Shown piece after piece: positions 56,030 to 64,000 of a stretch of 64,000 nt of DNA (position 1 is the first letter of the stretch; each line of letters begins with the position of its first letter). The stretch lies in NCBI GenBank assembly GCA_911728435.2, contig OU452201.1:19778001-19842000 (forward strand), in the 5' to 3' direction. Under the pieces are notes generated by a model. The model saw only the letters and a list, made by a program, of their open reading frames with translations. It was not told the DNA's origin and did not search any database. Source of the stretch: Apoderus coryli. Taxonomy: Eukaryota > Arthropoda > Insecta > Coleoptera > Attelabidae. The position numbers were made by a program, and so were the translations under genes.

Positions 56030-57179
56030 AACTGCGTTACATAAATCGACGTATTGAATCGCGAACTCATTGGAAGATGTGCAGAACTTGTTATACGTGA
56101 AGAAAGGCTGCCATCACGCTTCCTAATAATTTGGTGTATACAGGAGTTTGACCTTCATGTAACGCCAGAAGAAAAAAATCCAAGGGGGTTAAATCGGGAC
56201 TTCACGGTGGCCACCTAACAGGTCCTACTTTTCCAATCCATCGCGCAGGAAATTGTTGGTTCAGGTGATTCTGTATAGTGCGGGCAAAATTTGCCGATGC
56301 ACCGACATATTGCAACCACATTCAACAATACCAACCCATATGTTAATGGCAAATTGCTGTTGGTGAATTCTCACACATGCGACGTGAGAATTGTTATCAT
56401 CTCATATGTGGCTGTTGCAACTGTTGAAGCAGCCGTCCTTGGTGAAACAAGTCTCATCGGTGACTAGAATTATCGAACCAAAATCCGTTTAGTTTGCGAT
56501 ACGCTGCAAAAACCATTGTACTGAAGGCTGGTAATCTAGCGCACCCAGTTCATGTACTTTTTGAAGGTGGTAATGATGTAACAGCTGCTCGTGAAGTATC
56601 CGCCACGCTGTTTGGTGGATGGCATTCATTTGATTCGGTATTCCACTCGTGTTGGCGCTAGGCTATTAAGCAATTCGTTCTAAAACCTTTTCCTCAACGG
56701 CAACCGTTTGCTTTTTCTCGTAATCGACGATGGACTGCCGTAAATGTGTTTCGAGAAAACTATCGGTGATTATAGAGAATCGCGCAGCAGAGAGCCACTA
56801 AGCTATCTGCATACGTAAATTCAACCATTTTTACGGTTAAACCCCAAAACTTTCTCGCAAAAGACAGGAATGTTGAGCTAAAATTACATTGTCGACAACA
56901 TCGACTTTATGAATGCACTGCTAATACACTTGTGTGGAGAAACCAAAAACTGTTATGGTTTCTTATCTCTTTCACCTCCATTACAATGTTTACTAAAGTA
57001 TTTCCCGATAACAACGAAATTAAAATTTAAAGCAATTGGTCTTTTAAGCAAAAATAACTGAACCAATAACGGCTCAATTTGACTAGGGGTCTCTATCTCT
57101 CCATATGCAAAAGTCGTTCACCACAATGTCCCCCATATACCGTCTTTAGGTTTGGCACAACCTTTTTAGAACACCCTGT
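56030..57179 (-). pseudogene. IS630-type transposase relic with right terminus
   Basis: Minus-strand translation in broken frames reads, in order, TVHRRLREK, NAIHQTAWRILHEQLLHHYH, LQKVHELGALDYQPSVQWFL, TDETCFTKDGCFN, HQQQFAINIWVGIV, and LNQQFPARWIGKVGPVRWPP followed by SPDLTPLDFFL. This is the standard order of insect Tc/mariner-like transposases (helix-turn-helix, first catalytic Asp in TDE, then SPDLTPLDFFLW). The right end is ACACCCTGTA at 57170-57179 (complement TACAGGGTGT), next to AACCTTTTTAGA. The left end was not found. Confidence 0.75.
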
Positions 57180-57299
57180 ATATTCAATATTCATGAATAA
57201 AGAGCGGAGAAAATGCACAATGCATTTTTTGTCTGTTTTGTACAAAACATGCATTTTGTCCAATAATAGAGCTTTTATTGCTAAATAAAGACCCGAAGT

Positions 57300-57760
57300 T
57301 ATCGAAGATCTAAGCGACCCGTCTTCTGCCGCTCTAATAAATGCAAAAACTCTTTTTTCTTACCCAACAGTGAAAGAAAATTTAATATTTATAAAAACAA
57401 ATTATTCTTTTGTACCTATAGCACTCACGACATTGGAAGCTACCTCTGTTTCTTTGACAGATTCAGTGGTTTTAATAAATCAATTTGAGATAGATTGCAA
57501 AAAAGTTTCAGGCTGCGGTTATAAAAAAAATTCTGTCAGTAATTGAAAGGCCTCAAAATTCCAAGAAATATTTCAGAAGTTTTTATTTTAGAAATTAGAA
57601 ACACACTTAATTCGAAAACTAAAATACTGTCCGATAACTTCTGTAGATGTTGAGCGAGGTTTTTCCATTTTTAAACATATTTTTACACATAGAAACAATT
57701 TTCTTTTGGAAAATTTTGAAAAACATTTAATTATAAACTTTATTGATAGTTATTCTTATT
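57300..57760 (+). pseudogene. hAT transposase C-terminal fragment
   Basis: The plus strand reads DPSSAALINAKTLFSYPTVK, ENLIFIKTNYSFVPIALTTL, EATSVSLTDSVVLINQFE up to a stop near 57546. After a frame change it reads YCPITSVDVERGFSIFKHIF, then LLENFEKHLIINFID. The TSVDVERxFSxxKxxxxxxR..L..EN.xxxxxxN pattern is the hAT dimerisation domain, and the upstream part resembles the same family's segment before it. The catalytic DDE core is missing. The copy is broken by at least one frameshift. Confidence 0.8.
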
Positions 57761-57770
57761 CCAAACTGTT

Positions 57771-58130
57771 AATTTATTATATCGAATTATCGGGTTTCGG
57801 GATAAATAAAATTCCAATTAACTTGGTGTAGTCTCTATTGCAACGTGCCAATGTATGCACTTCTTCAAGCTAAAATCGAGAAGAATTTTTATTTTTAAAC
57901 TAATACTTCGCGTTGTCCAAAATGAGAATAAAAAGAATGTACATAAACAATCAATCAAAACAGACTAAAAACATGAAACATATGTTATACAACATGACAC
58001 TAGTCAAACTGTTAATCTGACACACAATCACATAAGAAACAACTAAAAATTAGCAATAGCAATAGAGACTACACCAAGTTAATTGGGATTTTATTTATCC
58101 CGAAACCCGATAATTCGTTATAATAAATTT
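57771..58130. mobile_element. MITE with ~70 bp terminal inverted repeats
   Basis: 57783-57841 (CGAATTATCGGGTTTCGGGA, AACTTGGTGTAGTCTCTATT) returns in reverse complement at 58060-58117 with two or fewer differences. The pairing extends outward with AATTTATTATA at both sides. The ~215 bp interior has no coding capacity. It inserted at or near the end of the hAT relic. Confidence 0.8.
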
Positions 58131-58304
58131 AATTATAAATTGTTCTTATGACTGCAAAGATTAGTTTGTTAATTTACGGATTGTATGTTGTGCAAGTTGC
58201 TATTATTTGAAAGTATCAATGGTATTGTGTCAGTGTAAAATTTTTATATTTTAGATTATCTGTGGGTCAGTAACCCAAGGGAAAAAATAGTTATTTATTA
58301 TACA

Positions 58305-58383
58305 AGGGAAAAAAGTACTAGATTTTAGCTCGAGGTTGTTTATTGTGACAAAAAACCTAGAGCTAAAATCTAACTTTTTTCCC
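58305..58383. repeat. Hairpin with TTTTTTCCC arms
   Basis: GGGAAAAAAGT, TAGATTTTAGCTCGAGGTT pairs with AACCTAGAGCTAAAATCTA and ACTTTTTTCCC, around a 17-nt centre. Related GGGAAAAAAGTGCTCACTTTTTTCC palindromes follow near 58665-58690 and a TTTTTTCCCG near 58741, so the block 58260-58770 holds several related short inverted repeats. Confidence 0.6.
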
Positions 58384-58769
58384 GTGTATGATACACTATT
58401 TTTTTTCTGAGACGGGAAAAACTTCGATTTAATATTGAAAAAAGTCAGAAAATTATCCAAGTGAAATTTGAAGTTTTAAAAAAGTAATATCTGTCAATTT
58501 CATTCTATTATTTAATTTAAAAATTGCGAACACTCCACCGGAGTCAGTAGAAGCAGCAAAAGTAGCGTCACAAATTATTGCCAGTTTTGATATATAAAGA
58601 AAATGTAACTTTTGTATAATAAAATTTCCTAAAATTAAATATCTACAGTTACTTATGTGTCCGGGAAAAAAGTGCTCACTTTTTTCCTGGGGATAAAAAG
58701 TGACATTTTATTACCTGTCAAGAGAGTAAATATGTCAAACTTTTTTCCCGTCACAGAAAAAAAGTATTT

Positions 58770-60480
58770 AAAATCTGTCGCTTAGGTAAAAAATTATAGG
58801 ATTTCTGAAGAACGGGTTTAATTATAAAGAAATAGTCCTGGCTTTATTTAAAATAACATTAATGAAATGAAATGAACTTTATTGTCTAACAGGTTAATGT
58901 TCATAATTTTTCATATAATAAAAATGCATATTTGCATTTTTTGTTGATTTCGATGCATATATTCCGAAAATTGTATGCATTTAAATGCGCATATATTGGC
59001 GTTTTTCGCTTGCATTTTTTCCGCTCCTTATTCATGAAGGTCTGCATAAAACCAGTTTCCCATAAGTAAATATATATTAAGAAATGTTTAGTCCATCACT
59101 GACAAAATAAAAGATCCACACATACATGCACTTGATAACAATGTATTGTAGAAATCAATAAAACGACAAGAAATCTAAGAGACAAGTTCTCATGCAAAAA
59201 GAACGTGGTCTACTTATATATAAAATGTTCTTTCTTTATATCATTCTTTTTTCGCATTATAAGGAATTTATTCTGTTTATTTGTTTGTTGTGTAGGTGTT
59301 TTGAGTGACACGTTGTTTGACAAGTACTTTGGATTGTCCACGCCTCGGTGAATGCGTGTCACCACCAAACCGGTGATTGGACAGGACAACGGCACAAAAG
59401 ATCCTTTAAGTGTCAGCGCACACAAGGACTCCGAGTGAAAGGTAATACTTTTAATCCTTAGTCAAAATATATTTTATTATCTACCTACACAGATGCGATG
59501 CGGTATGTAGGTGTGAATAGGTACATATTTGAGTTTATTGTTTTTTTGGAGCAGTAATATAAATGGATAGAAAGACCGCTAAAAATCCAAAGTTTAGGTA
59601 TAATTTAAATGAAGAATAGGTAGCGATATGAAAAAAATTAAATTAATTTATAACATTTATCGATTATAGTAATAATATTTAATAACGCTACCTATCTTAC
59701 TTATTAATAATAACTGTTGATCTATTTTAGATTTTTTTAAAAATATATTATATATTATCGTATGTTTTTTTAACTACCTTTATTATATTATTATTATGTG
59801 TATTATATTAGAGATGATTTGCGGTGTTAATTTTGTTTGTGTTTTATTTTATTTTAAACTTCATAAAGTAAAATTAAAAATGAAAAACAAAAAGTGATGA
59901 CTGGATTTTATGGAATAATAATTATTATTATTTCTTAGAAATAATAATAAAAAAAATAACATGGAAAGTTAGGAAGATTAAAAATGTGAAAGAAAAAATT
60001 AAATTTAATACGTTCAGAAAATTAATGAAAGTCTTCTTAACTAAATAATTATATTTTAATTAATAGAAGTATTAAATTGACTAGGTGGTGTTAAACTATA
60101 TTCACTATCACTGTTTATGTGTTTTGATATTAGCGAAATACTGAATTATAACTATTATTAATTATAAATACCAAAACTGTCAATTTGGTGTTTGTATTTT
60201 CGGAGTTGCTATGGTGATTTTTCATGCCCGCTGCTACATTTGTCATTACCAGGAAATTTTATCCGCGCGTAATAATATTTCCTAGCAACTAGTGGGAAAT
60301 ATTATTACGCACGGGTAAATGAAAAACAGCATTACAATGTACTACATTTTCAAATCATGATTGAACATATAATAAAAGCATTTAAAGACAGTCGTAGAAA
60401 AAATAATTTTACATTTAATTTTATTTTATAACTAACATTTTAATGAATTCCAATTAATGTATAATAATAATTTCTTTTTC
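58770..60480. other. No firm gene; possible exon near 59.3 kb
   Basis: Most of the stretch is very AT rich without features. The block 59297-59448 is clearly GC richer, begins after TTGTTTGTTGTGTAG and ends before GTAATA, which would fit splice sites, but frames are short in both strands and no family is recognised. Confidence 0.25.
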
Positions 60481-60520
60481 ACAAATGAATCGATATAGCT
60501 TTCTGAATTCCCCCATTACA

Positions 60521-60563
60521 TACCACTGAGGATGAGAACACGTTTCTCGAAACATGTATGGTA
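60521..60563 (+). repeat. Hammerhead-like motif
   Basis: The plus strand reads UACCA, CUGAGGA (60526-60532), U, GAGAA-loop CACGU-UUCUC, GAAAC, AU, GUA, UGGUA. Helix I (UACCA/UGGUA, 5 bp perfect), helix II (5 bp perfect) and a minimal helix III (AC/GU) can form, with an extra U after the CUGAGGA box and A at the cleavage position. It has the same layout as the motif at 43452-43494 with different stem sequences. Confidence 0.55.
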
Positions 60564-61321
60564 AATATTAATTGATTATGAACAAATATATAATATTCAT
60601 TTCTGGAGCAGACGTAATTTATTCATCCTTATAACAATGTTTGTTGGGGTGCCAAAATTACATTATGTAAGAATCTTTTTCTTGAAATAATAATTTATTT
60701 ATTAATACTTGTCAAAATGTTTTATATTATTAACAAATGCGTAGTACGTACCTAGTTCGATCTAAAATATGTCTTAAGTTTGATGACCGAATAAATTCTG
60801 CGTAATATAGGTTGTAGATTGTAGGTGGATTGAAATATTATCTACAAAATAATTTTTAGCAATATTATTACAGATAAATGTTTAAATGATTTTAATAGAA
60901 AAAGGGTTAGAAAGTGATATACGTGAAACTAGAGATATATCTCTAGATAGAAAAAGAAAAAGTGATAACAAACAGAATAAAAAAAACCTAGTACGCAATA
61001 ATAAAGCGCAAACATACATAAAAATCTCCATTGTAGCCAGTCGAAAAGGTCGAATTTCGCTGTCATCCCTTGTTTTGACTAAGAGTTTACCAAAATGATG
61101 TGAAAATGTTCACTTATATTTTAACAATTTTTTCAAAGCTCTTCAATGTCTCAAGAAATTGAACAAGAAAGTTTATAGACGGATCAGTTGACAAATAATA
61201 GATATAGTAAATGAAAATAATTTCGTGGCAAAGCGGACTAAAATGTTGGCTTTACCTACACAAGGAATTTTGTTTAATTTAGCAGGGCCCCAGTCTAATT
61301 CGATAGAAACCAGACCGAGGC

Positions 61322-61395
61322 ATGGGTCGACAGGTACTGACGAATTCGTTTCGCTCTTGTTATGAGCTCGTCAGAGCACCATAGTCGCTGCCCAT
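61322..61395 (-). ncRNA. Type I hammerhead ribozyme, unit 1
   Basis: On the minus strand the core is complete: CUGACGA (61374-61368), helix II GCUC/GAGC with a 7-nt loop, GAA (61352-61350), then helix III A-CG-AAUU-CG-U and C17 at 61339. Helix I is formed by GGUGCU with AGUACC (one G-U), then an internal loop UAU/U, CGAC with GUCG, a second loop CAG/A, and AUGGG with CCCAU. Cleavage is expected between 61339 and 61338. Helix III is short, but ACGAAUUCGU is self-complementary, so two transcripts or adjacent units could form a stable double hammerhead. An extended helix I with internal loops is what natural hammerheads use to contact loop II. Confidence 0.9.
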
Positions 61396-61846
61396 CACAA
61401 ATATCGGCCTGCATTTAAGCACAATAGGATACACAACAGTAGACACATGTAAACACATATCATCTACATGTACATAGTAATGCATATCCCATACCATGCA
61501 GAGGCCGAACAAACTCAATGTATAGGTAAAACCAGTCGTATAAATAGAAATAAATATAAATAAAAATAGTATGAACACAAAACGCTAGCAGGAGACCATT
61601 TTATCCTTCTGCCAGCATCTCCCAAATATTTGGGTTTCAGCAATGCTCGGACGGTGGTCTCCAAGCGTTCTGCCGTCGATGTTTAATGCCAAATAATGAA
61701 AAATTAAGAGGATTTCATGTCCGTAAATATAATAAATGAAAATAATTTCGTGGCAAAGCGGACTAAAATGTTGGCTTTACCTACACAAGGAATTTTGTTT
61801 AATTTAGCAGGGCCCCAGTCTAATTCGATAGAAACCAGACCGAGGC

Positions 61847-61920
61847 ATGGGTCGACAGGTACTGACGAATTCGTTTCGCTCTTGTTATGAGCTCGTCAGA
61901 GCACCATAGTCGCTGCCCAT
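61847..61920 (-). ncRNA. Type I hammerhead ribozyme, unit 2
   Basis: This has the same sequence as in unit 1, displaced by 525 bp. Expected cleavage is between 61864 and 61863 on the minus strand. Confidence 0.9.
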
Positions 61921-62371
61921 CACAAATATCGGCCTGCATTTAAGCACAATAGGATACACAACAGTAGACACATGTAAACACATATCATCTACATGTACAT
62001 AGTAATGCATATCCCATACCATGCAGAGGCCGAACAAACTCAATGTATAGGTAAAACCAGTCGTATAAATAGAAATAAATATAAATAAAAATAGTATGAA
62101 CACAAAACGCTAGCAGGAGACCATTTTATCCTTCTGCCAGCATCTCCCAAATATTTGGGTTTCAGCAATGCTCGGACGGTGGTCTCCAAGCGTTCTGCCG
62201 TCGATGTTTAATGCCAAATAATGAAAAATTAAGAGGATTTCATGTCCGTAAATATAATAAATGAAAATAATTTCGTGGCAAAGCGGACTAAAATGTTGGC
62301 TTTACCTACACAAGGAATTTTGTTTAATTTAGCAGGGCCCCAGTCTAATTCGATAGAAACCAGACCGAGGC

Positions 62372-62445
62372 ATGGGTCGACAGGTACTGACGAATTCGTT
62401 TCGCTCTTGTTATGAGCTCGTCAGAGCACCATAGTCGCTGCCCAT
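62372..62445 (-). ncRNA. Type I hammerhead ribozyme, unit 3
   Basis: Same motif; expected cleavage between 62389 and 62388 on the minus strand. Confidence 0.9.
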
Positions 62446-62896
62446 CACAAATATCGGCCTGCATTTAAGCACAATAGGATACACAACAGTAGACACATGT
62501 AAACACATATCATCTACATGTACATAGTAATGCATATCCCATACCATGCAGAGGCCGAACAAACTCAATGTATAGGTAAAACCAGTCGTATAAATAGAAA
62601 TAAATATAAATAAAAATAGTATGAACACAAAACGCTAGCAGGAGACCATTTTATCCTTCTGCCAGCATCTCCCAAATATTTGGGTTTCAGCAATGCTCGG
62701 ACGGTGGTCTCCAAGCGTTCTGCCGTCGATGTTTAATGCCAAATAATGAAAAATTAAGAGGATTTCATGTCCGTAAATATAATAAATGAAAATAATTTCG
62801 TGGCAAAGCGGACTAAAATGTTGGCTTTACCTACACAAGGAATTTTGTTTAATTTAGCAGGGCCCCAGTCTAATTCGATAGAAACCAGACCGAGGC

Positions 62897-62970
62897 ATGG
62901 GTCGACAGGTACTGACGAATTCGTTTCGCTCTTGTTATGAGCTCGTCAGAGCACCATAGTCGCTGCCCAT
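62897..62970 (-). ncRNA. Type I hammerhead ribozyme, unit 4
   Basis: Same motif; expected cleavage between 62914 and 62913 on the minus strand. Confidence 0.9.
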
Positions 62971-63421
62971 CACAAATATCGGCCTGCATTTAAGCACAAT
63001 AGGATACACAACAGTAGACACATGTAAACACATATCATCTACATGTACATAGTAATGCATATCCCATACCATGCAGAGGCCGAACAAACTCAATGTATAG
63101 GTAAAACCAGTCGTATAAATAGAAATAAATATAAATAAAAATAGTATGAACACAAAACGCTAGCAGGAGACCATTTTATCCTTCTGCCAGCATCTCCCAA
63201 ATATTTGGGTTTCAGCAATGCTCGGACGGTGGTCTCCAAGCGTTCTGCCGTCGATGTTTAATGCCAAATAATGAAAAATTAAGAGGATTTCATGTCCGTA
63301 AATATAATAAATGAAAATAATTTCGTGGCAAAGCGGACTAAAATGTTGGCTTTACCTACACAAGGAATTTTGTTTAATTTAGCAGGGCCCCAGTCTAATT
63401 CGATAGAAACCAGACCGAGGC

Positions 63422-63495
63422 ATGGGTCGACAGGTACTGACGAATTCGTTTCGCTCTTGTTATGAGCTCGTCAGAGCACCATAGTCGCTGCCCAT
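63422..63495 (-). ncRNA. Type I hammerhead ribozyme, partial unit 5
   Basis: The motif is complete although the unit is truncated downstream of it in plus coordinates. Expected cleavage is between 63439 and 63438 on the minus strand. Confidence 0.9.
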
Positions 63496-63669
63496 CACAA
63501 ATATCGGCCTGCATTTAAGCACAATAGGATACACAACAGTAGACACATGTAAACACATATCATCTACATGTACATAGTAATGCATATCCCATACCATGCA
63601 GAGGCCGAACAAACTCAATGTATAGGTAAAACCAGTCGTATAAATAGAAATAAATATAAATAAAAATAG

Positions 63670-64000
63670 CATTGCTGAAACCCAAATATTTGGGAGATGC
63701 TGGCAGAAGGATAAAATGGTCTCCTGCTAGCGTTTTGTGTTCATACTATTTTTATTTATATTTATTTCTATTTATACGACTGGTTTTACCTATACATTGA
63801 GTTTGTTCGGCCTCTGCATGGTATGGGATATGCATTACTATGTACATGTAGATGATATGTGTTTACATGTGTCTACTGTTGTGTATCCTATTGTGCTTAA
63901 ATGCAGGCCGATATTTGTGATGGGCAGCGACTATGGTGCTCTGACGAGCTCATAACAAGAGCGAAACGAATTCGTCAGTACCTGTCGACCCATGCCTCGG
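63670..64000 (-). repeat. Inverted satellite unit running off the window
   Basis: From 63670 the same 525 bp unit appears in reverse complement, starting at unit position 438 and descending to about position 108 at the window end. The direct array stops at unit position 362, so the junction lacks the 76 bp between 362 and 438 on the direct side and forms a head-to-head palindrome. Confidence 0.95.
63920..63993 (+). ncRNA. Type I hammerhead ribozyme, inverted unit
   Basis: The same 74-nt motif lies on the plus strand: CUGACGA at 63941-63947, GAAAC at 63963-63967, GUC ending at 63976. Expected cleavage is between 63976 and 63977. Because it is inverted relative to the other five, transcription of either strand of the locus yields at least one ribozyme. 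Confidence 0.9.

Larger units (their letters stand above)
61208..63669 (+). repeat. 525 bp satellite, four full units and one partial
   Basis: Units start at 61208, 61733, 62258, 62783 and 63308, each beginning TAAATGAAAATAATTTCGTG; the last is cut at its position 362. I see no difference between units. Only the first few bases before the first unit (TAGATATAG against ATAA) differ from the unit junctions. The unit contains a 72-codon minus-strand frame with a hydrophobic start, whose stop falls in the ribozyme loop; there is no separate evidence that it is a gene. Each unit carries a hammerhead ribozyme motif on the minus strand. The identity of the units implies recent amplification or strong homogenisation. 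Confidence 0.97.

Noticed and set aside
61360..63955. Six near-identical 70-72 codon frames as a tandem gene family
   Set aside because: They are copies of one satellite unit; conservation follows from unit identity and includes non-coding parts equally.

Overview
The window is AT-rich animal DNA packed with degraded retroelements and DNA transposons. Its mariner, RTE, jockey/CR1-like, mag-like Gypsy and Crypton-like relics, and the THAP domain, suggest an insect, possibly a beetle; this is inference from family memory, not a database result. No conserved single-copy host gene is convincing. The one long intact reading frame belongs to an LTR retrotransposon.

Layout. 0-8.2 kb: a LINE tail, then several long inverted-repeat (foldback) elements, some with CAGGGTGT-type ends. 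8.3-11.3 kb: a terminal-inverted-repeat element whose core is a 120-135 bp minisatellite. 11.7-15.6 kb: a frameshifted LINE, a gag relic and a 1.1 kb long-TIR element. 17.7-23.3 kb: a transposon-type gene split in two by a young, apparently intact Ty3/Gypsy element (180 bp LTRs with one difference, a 1349-residue Gag-Pol, primer-binding site and polypurine tract). 25-26.6 kb: a ~125 bp minisatellite invaded by two near-perfect palindromes. 27.6-31.9 kb: a transposase relic interrupted by an 878 bp non-autonomous element, followed by pieces of LINE, mariner-like and Gypsy elements in both orientations. 32.7-40.8 kb: an RTE relic, a Crypton-like tyrosine recombinase relic, an RNase H LINE fragment and a LINE with a well preserved reverse transcriptase. 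41-50.4 kb: tRNA-derived SINE heads, an integrase-type exon, a mariner and a second RTE. 51-58.4 kb: a THAP zinc-finger reading frame, LINE 3' ends, another transposase, a hAT C-terminus and a MITE. 61.2-64 kb: a 525 bp satellite.

The most striking feature is that satellite. Every unit carries a complete, canonical type I hammerhead ribozyme motif (all core bases present, three helices, an extended stem I with internal loops), on the minus strand of the direct units and on the plus strand of the inverted unit at the window end. If transcribed, the array should self-cleave into 525-nt monomers, as known for hammerhead-bearing satellites of cave crickets, schistosomes and newts. Independently, at least four unrelated-looking loci (8.4/11.2, 25.2-25.9, 43.4 and 60.5 kb) carry a hammerhead-like hairpin with one extra U after the CUGANGA box, placed in the arms of inverted-repeat elements. 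These may be relics of Penelope-like or other ribozyme-bearing non-autonomous retroelements.

Genes here do not form a pathway. What links them is repeated insertion, nesting and decay of mobile DNA.
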